From Sphingomonas bacterium (GTDB lineage Bacteria > Pseudomonadota > Alphaproteobacteria > Sphingomonadales > Sphingomonadaceae), in contig NZ_CAHJWX010000141.1 in the NCBI RefSeq assembly GCF_903643065.1, forward strand, positions 1 to 5,942: a stretch of DNA of 5,942 bases. Direction: 5' to 3'. Below are positions 1 to 5,770 of this stretch, one piece after another. How positions within the stretch are numbered: position 1 is the first letter of the stretch; each line of letters starts with the position of its first letter. The position numbers were made by a program, and so were the translations under genes. The notes below the pieces were generated by a model. It did no database searches and was not told the DNA's origin. It saw nothing but the letters and a program-made list of their open reading frames with translations.

Positions 1-46
1 GACGGCCGGCGCGGGGCGCGGGGACGAGCCGGAGCGGCGCGGCCAC
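1..46 (-). CDS. Possible 5' end of an unrecognised minus-strand gene (weak)
   Basis: On the minus strand a GTG at 46-44 opens a frame that stays open to the window edge (15 codons, beginning MAAPLRLVPAPRAGR). A GGAGG (complement of 55-59) lies 8 nt upstream, which is good Shine-Dalgarno spacing. Nearly every codon ends in G or C, but in DNA this GC-rich that is weak evidence. The GGAGG also belongs to the terminal inverted repeat of the neighbouring repeat element, so it may be a ribosome site by chance. No plus-strand frame ends in a stop before the repeat, which argues against a plus-strand gene finishing here. I do not recognise the product. If real, it would lie downstream of, and in the same direction as, the RNase D gene. 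Confidence 0.22.
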   Translation of the reverse strand, partial: MAAPLRLVPAPRAGR

Positions 47-53
47 CGTCAAA

Positions 54-184
54 TCCTCCCCGGTACGGGAAGGGGGACCGCTCGCGAAGCGAGTGGTGGA
101 GGGGCCCCGGACTGGGTACCACGTCCGACGCGGGCCTCCTCCGTCACCCGCTGCGCGAACGCCACCTCCCCAAGCCGGGGAGGA
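54..184. repeat. 131-bp REP/MITE-like intergenic element with 10-bp terminal inverted repeats
   Basis: TCCTCCCCGG at 54-63 is the exact reverse complement of CCGGGGAGGA at 175-184. Inside are two further hairpins. One is at 77-97 (9 bp including one G-T pair, loop GAA; arms ACCGCTCGC and GCGAGTGGT). The other is at 165-183 (CCTCCCC, 5-nt loop, GGGGAGG, 7 perfect bp). The element fills the gap beside the RNase D stop codon (197). Its unit style, with CCTCC/GGAGG arms around CGC-rich hairpins, resembles dispersed intergenic repeats I recall from Sphingomonas genomes. That recall cannot be tested from a single copy. No transposase and no clear target-site duplication are visible (AAA on the left, A/AT on the right). 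The right-hand hairpin may also act as a transcript end for RNase D, although it lacks a T tract. Confidence 0.6.
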
Positions 185-196
185 ATGGCAATGCCC

Positions 197-817
197 TCAC
201 GCATGCGCGAACACATCCACCTCAGGCCACCCCGCCAAGTCGAGCGCGGCGCGGTGCGGCAGGAAATCGAAGCACGCGCGCGCCAGCTCGCTTCGTCCCT
301 CGCGCGCCAGCCGGCGCTCCAGCTCGTCCTTGAGCCGGTGGAGGTAGCGGACGTCGGACGCCGCATAGTCGCGTTGCGCGTCCGACAGCTCGGGCGCCCC
401 CCAGTCCGATGATTGCTGCTGCTTCGACAGCTCCAGCCCGAGCAGTTCCTTGACCAGTTCCTTCAGCCCGTGCCGGTCGGTATAGGTGCGGATCAGCCGC
501 GACGCGATCTTGGTGTCCCAGGCGGGCGCCGCGACGATGCCCAGGTAATATTGCAGCGCCGCGATGTCGAACCGGCCGAAATGATAGAGCTTGAGCCGCG
601 CGGGATCGGCGAGCAGCGCGGTGAGCCGCGGCGCCGCATAGGCGCTGCCCGGCGCGAAACGGACCAGATGCTCGTCCGGCCCGCCGTCCGACAGCTGCAC
701 CACGCACAGCCGGTCGCGCGGGGTCAGTAGCCCCATCGTCTCCGTGTCGACCGCGATCGCGGCGCCGGGGGCGAACGGGTCGCCGGGCAAATCTTCCTCG
801 TGCAGATATACGGTCAT
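197..817 (-). CDS. rnd: RNase D-like 3'-5' exonuclease, short form (no HRDC)
   Basis: A 206-aa DEDDy-family exonuclease that would remove nucleotides from RNA 3' ends, by family knowledge in tRNA and structured-RNA maturation, in the cytoplasm using two metal ions. Every catalytic motif is visible: Exo I DTET with D24 and E26, Exo II HFGRFD with D84, and Exo III Y151-AAS-D155 (the tyrosine marks the DEDDy subgroup). The conserved stretch LKELVKELLGLELSKQQQ, at about 118-135, lies between Exo II and III and fits the family. E. coli RNase D is about 375 aa with HRDC domains after the nuclease domain. This protein stops about 50 residues past Exo III, as the short alphaproteobacterial versions do, so it is not obviously truncated. 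The ATG at 817 has a modest AAGG 9 nt upstream. The gene is divergent from the M13 peptidase gene across 94 bp. The short-form symbol is used loosely, because a true RNase D role versus another small 3'-exonuclease cannot be settled here. Confidence 0.93.
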   Translation of the reverse strand: MTVYLHEEDLPGDPFAPGAAIAVDTETMGLLTPRDRLCVVQLSDGGPDEHLVRFAPGSAYAAPRLTALLADPARLKLYHFGRFDIAALQYYLGIVAAPAWDTKIASRLIRTYTDRHGLKELVKELLGLELSKQQQSSDWGAPELSDAQRDYAASDVRYLHRLKDELERRLAREGRSELARACFDFLPHRAALDLAGWPEVDVFAHA

Positions 818-911
818 CCGCTCGGGCCTTAGGCGGCGCGCGGGCGGCGCTCAACGGCTATTCCCGCGTGACCTCACCCGCTACGATGAGGGATCAAGTC
901 GGAGTTCTCCC
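818..911. promoter_or_regulatory. Divergent intergenic region between rnd and the M13 peptidase gene
   Basis: These 94 bp must hold the start signals for both diverging genes. On the plus strand TACGAT at 882-887 resembles a -10 box, but the matching -35 position (about 859-864, TATTCC) is poor. On the minus strand no convincing -35/-10 pair was found. A small GTGA-CC-TCAC inverted motif sits at 868-877. The promoter assignment is therefore positional rather than motif-based. Confidence 0.35.
901..904 (+). promoter_or_regulatory. Shine-Dalgarno site fixing the M13 peptidase start
   Basis: GGAG sits 7 nt ahead of the ATG at 912. It decides the start: the frame is open back to an ATG at 744, but that extension would lie on top of the antisense rnd gene and would bury the signal peptide that begins at 912. 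Confidence 0.8.
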
Positions 912-2933
912 ATGCGTCGCTCGTTGCTCCTCGCCCTGGTCGCCGTCCCCGCGCTGCTCGCCGCGCAGACCGGCAGGCCCCGCTACGGCGATTTCGGCGT
1001 CGATCTCGCCGACATGGATCGCTCGGTGAAGCCGGGTGACGACTTCTACAACTATGTCGAGGGCACGTGGCTCCGAAACCACCAGATCGAGTCGGACAAG
1101 GCCGGCGCGGGCTATAATTACGACCTGCCCGACGAGGCGGAGCGGCAGGTCCGCCAGATCATTGAGGAAGCGCAGGCCCGGCCGGACAGCGCGATCGCGC
1201 GCAAGGTGGGCGACAGCTATGCCGCCTGGATGGACGAGGCCGGGATCGAGGCGCGCGGCTTGGCGCCAGTGAAGCCCTGGCTCGCCCGGATCGACGCGGT
1301 GACGACGCGCGACGAGCTGGTCCACCTGATGATGCAGCCGGGCTACCCGTCGCCGGTCAATATCGGCATCGGCGCGGATCAGGACGATCCCACCCGCTAC
1401 ACCGTGTTCGCCGGCCAGGCGCGGCTGGGCCTGCCGGCGCGCGATTACTACCTGCTGCCCGGCGCGAAATACGATGCGATCCGCGCCGCCTATCGCGCCT
1501 ATCTTGTCAAGCTGCAGACGTTGGCGCAATTGCCCGATCCGGCCGGTCGCGCCGACCGGATCGTCGCGCTGGAAACGCGGCTGAGCCAGGATCAGTGGAC
1601 GCCCGAACGCCGCCGCGATCCCAAGGCCACGCACAACCCGCTGACGCGCGCGCAACTGATCCAGCTGGCGCCGCAGTTCGACTGGAACGCCACGCTCGCC
1701 TCGATCGGGTTGGGCGCCGCGACCACCGTCGATGTCGCGGAAACGACCGCCGTCGCGGCGGCGGGGCAGCGGCTCGCGGACGTGCCGCTGTCGACCTGGA
1801 AGGAATGGATGACCGCCTCGTTCCTTGGCGGGATCGCATCGGACTTGCCGCATGAGTTCGACCAGACCCAGTTCGACTTCTACTCGAAGACGCTACGCGA
1901 CATCCCCGAGCAGCGCGCGCGGTGGAAGCGCGGCGTCGGGCTGATCGACGGCTCGCTGGGCGAGGCGGTGGGCCGCATCTATGTCGAGCGGCACTGGTCG
2001 GCGGACACGCAGGCCAAGGCGAACGAGCTGGTGGCGGACGTGCGCGCGGCGTACGCGGAGAAGATCCAGCACGCCGCCTGGATGGACTCAGGGACGCGCG
2101 CGGCGGCGCTGACCAAGCTCGGCACCTTCGATCCGCGCGTCGGCCATCCCGCCAGGTGGATCGACTATTCGACGCTGGAGGTTAGCCGCGACGATCCGCT
2201 CGGCAACGCGCTACGGGTCGCCCAATTCGACTGGCAGCTCCAGCTGAAGCGCTTCCCGCACCCGGTCGATCGCGGGCTGTGGGACATGACGCCGCAGACG
2301 GTGAATGCCTATTACGACCCGACGATGAACCAGATCACGGTGCCCGCCGCGATCCTGCAACCGCCCTTCTTCGATCCGAACGCCGATCCGGCGGTCAACT
2401 ATGCCGAGACGGGCGCGACCACGATCGGGCACGAGATGGGCCACGGCTTCGACGATTCCGGCCGGCAGTATGACGAGAAGGGCCGGCTGCGCGACTGGTG
2501 GACCAAGGACGCCGCCGCGAAATACGTCGTCAAGGCGGACCGGCTGGCGGCGCAGTTCGACGAGTATGAGCCGATCGCGGGGACGCACATCAAGGGCCGG
2601 CTGACGCTGGGCGAGAACCTGGCGGACCTGGGCGGGCTGGAAACCGCATACGACGCGTACCGCCGCTACGTGGCGCGACACGGCGAGCCGCCGGTGATCG
2701 ACGGCTTCACTGGCGACCAGCGCTTCTTCCTCGCCTTCGCCGCGGCATGGCAGGGCAAGGTGCGTGAGGCGGCGCAACGCCAGCGGCTGCTGTCCGACCC
2801 GCACAGCCCCGACAAATACCGAGTCAACGGCATCGTCCGCAATTTCGACCCCTGGTATGCGGCGTGGGGCATCAAGCCGGGCGACGCCATGTACGTCGCG
2901 CCTGATCAGCGGGTGCGGGTATGGGGACCGTGA
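912..2933 (+). CDS. Secreted M13-family zinc metallopeptidase (neprilysin/PepO type)
   Basis: A 673-aa M13 endopeptidase that would cleave oligopeptides outside the inner membrane. Residues 1-18 form a signal peptide (RR, hydrophobic LLLALVAVPALLAA, likely cut before Q19) without a lipobox cysteine, so a soluble periplasmic or exported enzyme is expected. The M13 N-terminal domain starts near residue 39 (VKPGDDFYNYVEGTW) and includes GLPARDYY at 173-180. The catalytic domain shows NAYY at 465-468 (substrate-binding Asn-Ala), H507-E508-M-G-H511 (zinc ligands and general base), E568-NLA-D572 (third zinc ligand and supporting Asp), then H631 and R637. The last two match neprilysin His711 and Arg717 in their 6-residue spacing. 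The C-terminus VRVWGP resembles the family's conserved RVW end. Length falls between bacterial PepO (about 630) and neprilysin (about 750). All key residues are kept, so it should be active; the substrate is unknown. It appears to be a single-gene unit, 115 bp ahead of the porin gene. Confidence 0.96.
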   Translation: MRRSLLLALVAVPALLAAQTGRPRYGDFGVDLADMDRSVKPGDDFYNYVEGTWLRNHQIESDKAGAGYNYDLPDEAERQVRQIIEEAQARPDSAIARKVGDSYAAWMDEAGIEARGLAPVKPWLARIDAVTTRDELVHLMMQPGYPSPVNIGIGADQDDPTRYTVFAGQARLGLPARDYYLLPGAKYDAIRAAYRAYLVKLQTLAQLPDPAGRADRIVALETRLSQDQWTPERRRDPKATHNPLTRAQLIQLAPQFDWNATLASIGLGAATTVDVAETTAVAAAGQRLADVPLSTWKEWMTASFLGGIASDLPHEFDQTQFDFYSKTLRDIPEQRARWKRGVGLIDGSLGEAVGRIYVERHWSADTQAKANELVADVRAAYAEKIQHAAWMDSGTRAAALTKLGTFDPRVGHPARWIDYSTLEVSRDDPLGNALRVAQFDWQLQLKRFPHPVDRGLWDMTPQTVNAYYDPTMNQITVPAAILQPPFFDPNADPAVNYAETGATTIGHEMGHGFDDSGRQYDEKGRLRDWWTKDAAAKYVVKADRLAAQFDEYEPIAGTHIKGRLTLGENLADLGGLETAYDAYRRYVARHGEPPVIDGFTGDQRFFLAFAAAWQGKVREAAQRQRLLSDPHSPDKYRVNGIVRNFDPWYAAWGIKPGDAMYVAPDQRVRVWGP

Positions 2934-2951
2934 GTGGTGTCACGTAGTTTT
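2929..2951 (+). terminator. Weak terminator-like hairpin over the M13 peptidase stop codon
   Basis: CGTGA (2929-2933, including the TGA stop) pairs perfectly with TCACG (2940-2944) around a 6-nt GTGGTG loop. It is followed by TAGTTTTGT, a T-rich run that is rare in this GC-rich window. The 5-bp stem is short for an intrinsic terminator, so this is a candidate only. If inactive, transcripts could read into the porin-glnK-amtB operon. Confidence 0.3.
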
Positions 2952-2958
2952 GTTTCGG

Positions 2959-2987
2959 TTGACGCAAGTTCGCCTTTCGGCAACAAC
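2959..2987 (+). promoter_or_regulatory. Candidate housekeeping promoter of the porin-glnK-amtB operon
   Basis: TTGACG at 2959-2964 matches five of six bases of the -35 consensus. With a 17-bp spacer the -10 position (2982-2987) reads AACAAC, which shares only three bases with TATAAT. The site lies 62 nt ahead of the porin ATG in the only substantial non-coding gap before the operon. I found no GG-N10-GC sigma-54 element at the right spacing and no clear NtrC palindrome, although glnK-amtB operons in many proteobacteria are NtrC-controlled. Confidence 0.3.
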
Positions 2988-3048
2988 CTGATTCGGGGAT
3001 CAAAGAGGGTGATCTGAACGGCTGACCTTAAAACAAGGGGGCTGTCTG

Positions 3049-3804
3049 ATGAAGCAAGTCTGGACCTGCACGGGCGCGGCGACGCTCGCGTTGTTGACCG
3101 CGCCGGCCGCCGCTCAGACCGCGCCGCCGGCGCCGATCACCGTCACCGGCGGCGCGACGCTCGTCACCGACTACCGGTTTCGTGGCCTGTCGCAGACCGA
3201 CCGCAGCGTCGCCGTGCAGGCGACCGCCACCGTGCAGCACCGGTCGGGCTTCTACGTGAGCTTCTGGGGCAGCTCGATCGACGATTATGTCGCCAACGGC
3301 TCGGACGCCGAACTCGACCTGATCGGCGGCTATCGCAAGACGTTCGGTGGCACGGCGGTCGACGGCGGCGTGCTCTACTATGTCTATCCGCACAATGGCG
3401 GCGCCAAGACCGACTTCTTCGAGCCTTATCTCAGCCTGTCGCACACGATCGGGCCCGTGTCCGCCAAGCTCGGCGGCAACGTCGCCTGGAAGCAGCGCGG
3501 GCTGGGGCTCACCGGCGACCGGCGGCGCGGCGAGTATCTGTATGGCGAGCTGTCCGCCGGCATCCCGACCACGCCGGCCACGCTGACCGGCCATCTCGGC
3601 CACTCGTTCGAGCGCAATTACATCACCTTTGGCGAGCGCTACACCGACTGGAGCGTGACCGCGGCGGTGGTCGTCAAGCAGGTGACGCTGGGCGTCGCCT
3701 ATGTCGACACGAACAAGCGGCTGTTCAGCTATCCGGCGGGCGGCGGCCACAACAAGGATGTCGCCAAGGGGGCGGTGGTCGGCTCCGTCGGCTTCAGCTT
3801 CTGA
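3049..3804 (+). CDS. TorF-family putative outer-membrane porin (Gcw_chp type)
   Basis: A 251-aa predicted beta-barrel outer-membrane protein. Residues 1-22 are a signal peptide ending APAAA, with cleavage before Q23. The mature protein opens with the family's typical first strand, ATLVTDYRFRGLSQT (36-50), and continues as alternating polar/aromatic strands such as GFYVSFWGSS, GGVLYYVYP and FFEPYLSLSHTIG. It ends GSVGFSF, a terminal phenylalanine as expected for Bam-dependent barrel insertion. This matches what I know as the TorF / TIGR02001 (Gcw_chp) family, whose transport substrate is not established. AGGGGG lies 7 nt ahead of the ATG. It is the first gene of an apparent operon, 16 bp before glnK. 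That position suggests a link to nitrogen uptake, for example outer-membrane entry of ammonium or another small nitrogen source; this is inference. The family call is firm, the function is not. Confidence 0.88.
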   Translation: MKQVWTCTGAATLALLTAPAAAQTAPPAPITVTGGATLVTDYRFRGLSQTDRSVAVQATATVQHRSGFYVSFWGSSIDDYVANGSDAELDLIGGYRKTFGGTAVDGGVLYYVYPHNGGAKTDFFEPYLSLSHTIGPVSAKLGGNVAWKQRGLGLTGDRRRGEYLYGELSAGIPTTPATLTGHLGHSFERNYITFGERYTDWSVTAAVVVKQVTLGVAYVDTNKRLFSYPAGGGHNKDVAKGAVVGSVGFSF

Positions 3805-3820
3805 CCGGGGAGGAACAGTC

Positions 3821-4159
3821 ATGAAGTTCGTGATCGCCGTCATCAAGCCGTTCAAGCTGGACGAGGTGCGCGACGCGCTCAGCGCGATCGGCGTCGCCGG
3901 GCTGACCGTCACCGAGGTCAAGGGCTATGGCCGCCAGAAGGGGCAGACCGAGATCTATCGCGGCGCCGAATACGCGATCTCCATGGTGCCCAAACTGAAG
4001 CTGGAGGTCGCCTGTCCGGACGCGGTGGCGCCGCGCGTGGTGGAGGCGATCCAGCAGGCCGCCGGCACCGGCGCGATCGGCGACGGCAAGATCTTCGTGC
4101 TGGAACTGGGCGGGGCGGTGCGCATCCGCACCGGCGACACGGACGAGGCGGCGCTGTGA
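3821..4159 (+). CDS. glnK: Nitrogen regulatory PII protein GlnK
   Basis: A 112-aa PII signal-transduction protein of full family length. PII trimers sense ATP/ADP and 2-oxoglutarate and, as GlnK, block the ammonium channel AmtB when nitrogen is ample. Visible marks are the N-terminal strand MKFVIAVIKPFKLDEV, Q39 (2-oxoglutarate/Mg site), the T-loop YRGAEY at 46-51 with the uridylylation tyrosine Y51 and R47 (the residue that enters the AmtB pore in the E. coli complex), K58, the B-loop TGAIGDGKIFV at 83-93 with K90, and the C-loop R101 and R103. After Y51 the T-loop reads AISMVPK instead of the commoner form ending FLPK. A GGGGAGGAA Shine-Dalgarno lies upstream, with GGAGG 7 nt from the ATG. 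It follows the porin gene by 16 bp and precedes amtB by 23 bp, the classical glnK-amtB pairing that supports GlnK over GlnB. Regulation by GlnD uridylylation is expected but not shown here. Confidence 0.97.
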   Translation: MKFVIAVIKPFKLDEVRDALSAIGVAGLTVTEVKGYGRQKGQTEIYRGAEYAISMVPKLKLEVACPDAVAPRVVEAIQQAAGTGAIGDGKIFVLELGGAVRIRTGDTDEAAL

Positions 4160-4173
4160 GGCCGCGGAAAGGG

Positions 4174-4180
4174 AAGGGAG
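4174..4180 (+). promoter_or_regulatory. Shine-Dalgarno site for amtB, start choice ambiguous
   Basis: AAGGGAG ends at 4180, followed by ATGs at 4183, 4186 and 4192 in one frame. Spacing is 2, 5 and 11 nt. A GTG at 4156, overlapping the glnK stop, is also in frame but would place this site inside the gene, so it is less likely. All choices keep the signal peptide. Confidence 0.6.
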
Positions 4181-4182
4181 CG

Positions 4183-5640
4183 ATGATGGGCATGGGCAAG
4201 AAGCTGGCCGGGATCGGCTTGGGCGTGGGCTTGGCGGTCCTCGCCGCGCATCCGGCGTTCGCGCAGACGCCCGGTGGCGCGGTCGCGGGGCAGGTCCCCG
4301 CCGCGACGGTGGACAAGGGCGATACCGCGTGGATGCTGGTCTCCACGCTGTTGGTGCTGATGATGTCCGTGCCGGGGCTGGCGCTGTTCTACGGCGGGCT
4401 GGTCCGCACCAAGAACATGCTGAGCGTCCTCACCCAGGTACTGATGATCGTGTGCATGGTGTCGGTGATCTGGGTCACCTACGGCTATTCGATCGCATTC
4501 ACAGGCGGCAACGCTTTCTTCGGCGGGCTGTCCAAGGCGTTTCTGATGCACGTGGACGCGAACGCGCAGGCGGCGACGTTCAGCAACGGCGTGTACATTC
4601 CCGAACTGGTCTACATGGCGTTCCAGATGACCTTCGCCTGCATCACCCCGGCGCTGTTCGTCGGCTCGGTGGCGGAGCGCGTGCGCTTCTCGCCCTTGAT
4701 GCTGTTCACCGCGCTTTGGGTCACGCTCGTCTATTTCCCGATCGCGCACATGGTCTGGTATTGGGGCGGGCCGGACGCGGTCGCGGGGGCGGCGATGAAG
4801 GGCGCGGCGGCGCTGGCGGCGCAGAACGCCGACGCCGGTTATCTCTTCCAGAAGGGCGCGCTCGACTTCGCGGGCGGCACGGTGGTCCATATCAACGCGG
4901 GCATCACCGGGCTGGTGATGGCGCTGCTGCTGGGCAAGCGGACGGGATTCCCCAGGGAGCCGATGCCGCCGCACTCGCTGACCATGACCATGATCGGCGC
5001 GTCGCTGCTGTGGGTCGGCTGGTTCGGCTTCAACGCGGGATCGAACCTGGAGTCGAACGGGGTGACGGCGGTGGCGTTCGTCAACACCTTCGTCGCGACG
5101 TCGGCGGCGGGACTGTCCTGGGTGCTGGTCGAGCAGATCGTGCGCGGCAAGCCATCGCTCTTGGGCGCGGCGTCGGGCGTGGTCGCGGGGTTGGTCGCGG
5201 TGACGCCGGCGTCGGGCTATGCCGGGCCGATGGGCTCGGTGGTGCTGGGCCTTATCGTGTCGCCGATCTGCTTCTTCTTCGTATCGAGCGTCAAGAGTCG
5301 GTTCGGATACGACGACTCGCTCGACGTGTTCGGTGTCCACTGCATCGGCGGCATCACCGGCGCGATCCTGACGGGTGTGCTCGACGCACCCTCGCTGGGT
5401 GGACAGGGTATCGCCGACTATTCGACCAAGCCCGGCAGCCTGATCGCGGGCAGCTATGACATGCTGGGCCAGGTCTGGATTCAGTGTCAGGGCGTGATCG
5501 TCACCCTCGCTTGGTCGTCGATCGGCGCGACGGTGCTGTTCGTGCTGATCGACAAACTGTGGGGCATGCGCTCCAGCGTCGAGGTGGAGCATGACGGCCT
5601 CGACATCGCCGAGCATGGCGAGCGGGCGTATCATTATTGA
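4183..5640 (+). CDS. amtB: Ammonium channel AmtB (Amt/Mep/Rh family)
   Basis: A 485-aa inner-membrane ammonium transporter with an expected 11 TM helices, trimeric in the family. It has a signal peptide (1-27, ending HPAFA before Q28). Conduction residues align with E. coli AmtB at matching spacing: the Phe gate F151 (F107) and F283 (F215), W192 (W148), D228 (D160), S287 (S219), and the pore twin histidines H236 (H168) and H386 (H318), exactly 150 apart in both. Family blocks include LALFYGGLVRTKNML, GSVAERVRF, DFAGGTVVHINAG, WFGFNAGS and DVFGVHCIGG. The C-terminal tail GLDIAEHGERAYHY matches the conserved cytoplasmic segment that couples to GlnK. Relative to E. coli there is a 24-residue insertion (within about 193-227, Ala-rich) between TM4 and TM5. 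The start is uncertain by up to three residues (4183, 4186 or 4192). It is the last gene of the operon and is followed by a strong hairpin. Confidence 0.97.
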   Translation: MMGMGKKLAGIGLGVGLAVLAAHPAFAQTPGGAVAGQVPAATVDKGDTAWMLVSTLLVLMMSVPGLALFYGGLVRTKNMLSVLTQVLMIVCMVSVIWVTYGYSIAFTGGNAFFGGLSKAFLMHVDANAQAATFSNGVYIPELVYMAFQMTFACITPALFVGSVAERVRFSPLMLFTALWVTLVYFPIAHMVWYWGGPDAVAGAAMKGAAALAAQNADAGYLFQKGALDFAGGTVVHINAGITGLVMALLLGKRTGFPREPMPPHSLTMTMIGASLLWVGWFGFNAGSNLESNGVTAVAFVNTFVATSAAGLSWVLVEQIVRGKPSLLGAASGVVAGLVAVTPASGYAGPMGSVVLGLIVSPICFFFVSSVKSRFGYDDSLDVFGVHCIGGITGAILTGVLDAPSLGGQGIADYSTKPGSLIAGSYDMLGQVWIQCQGVIVTLAWSSIGATVLFVLIDKLWGMRSSVEVEHDGLDIAEHGERAYHY

Positions 5641-5648
5641 GCAGAGTG

Positions 5649-5680
5649 GGCCCGGCGCAGCGATGCGCCGGGCCTTCATC
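5649..5680 (+). terminator. Intrinsic terminator of the porin-glnK-amtB operon
   Basis: Perfect 11-bp GC-rich stem: GGCCCGGCGCA (5649-5659), GNRA-type loop GCGA, TGCGCCGGGCC (5664-5674). A short, imperfect T-rich tail (TTCATC) follows. It begins 8 nt after the amtB stop codon. The tail is poor by E. coli standards but usual for GC-rich alphaproteobacteria. The opposite-strand tail is less T-rich, so it is assigned to amtB. Confidence 0.78.
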
Positions 5681-5770
5681 TGAACGCTGGTCCCCTTGGC
5701 GGGACCTCCGGATCGCAGACGAGGCCATAGCGCGGCCGATCGTCGTATCAGTCGGATATGGGCAGCGCGT

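Noticed and set aside
744..911. N-terminal extension of the M13 peptidase to an upstream ATG
   Set aside because: It would overlap the antisense rnd coding region, lacks a good ribosome site and would place the signal peptide internally; the ATG at 912 has GGAG at 7 nt.
894..1853. A 319-codon open frame on the minus strand inside the M13 peptidase gene
   Set aside because: The peptidase reads through with catalytic residues at family spacing; the antisense frame has Arg/Gly/Ala-biased low-information sequence.
2934..3048. Sigma-54 promoter candidate TGTCACG-N4-TTTGT at 2938-2953
   Set aside because: It lacks the essential GG at -24 and GC at -12, so the likeness to the consensus is superficial.
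3028..3921. A 297-codon minus-strand open frame opposite the porin and glnK
   Set aside because: It is antisense to the porin with signal peptide and barrel end and to glnK, and shows no recognisable motif of its own.
4156..4182. GTG start for amtB overlapping the glnK stop (GTGA overlap)
   Set aside because: The purine-rich AAGGGAG at 4174-4180 is placed to serve the ATGs at 4183/4186. The GTG start would add a charged leader ahead of a normal signal peptide.
4329..5459. A 376-codon plus-strand open frame inside amtB
   Set aside because: Out-of-frame shadow of amtB, dominated by Arg, Gly and Ala; the amtB frame carries all the channel residues.
5700..5770. GATCG/CGATC and GGCC inverted motifs between the amtB terminator and the right-hand gene
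   Set aside because: They are short, interrupted and expected by chance in GC-rich sequence, and no T-rich tail follows on either strand.
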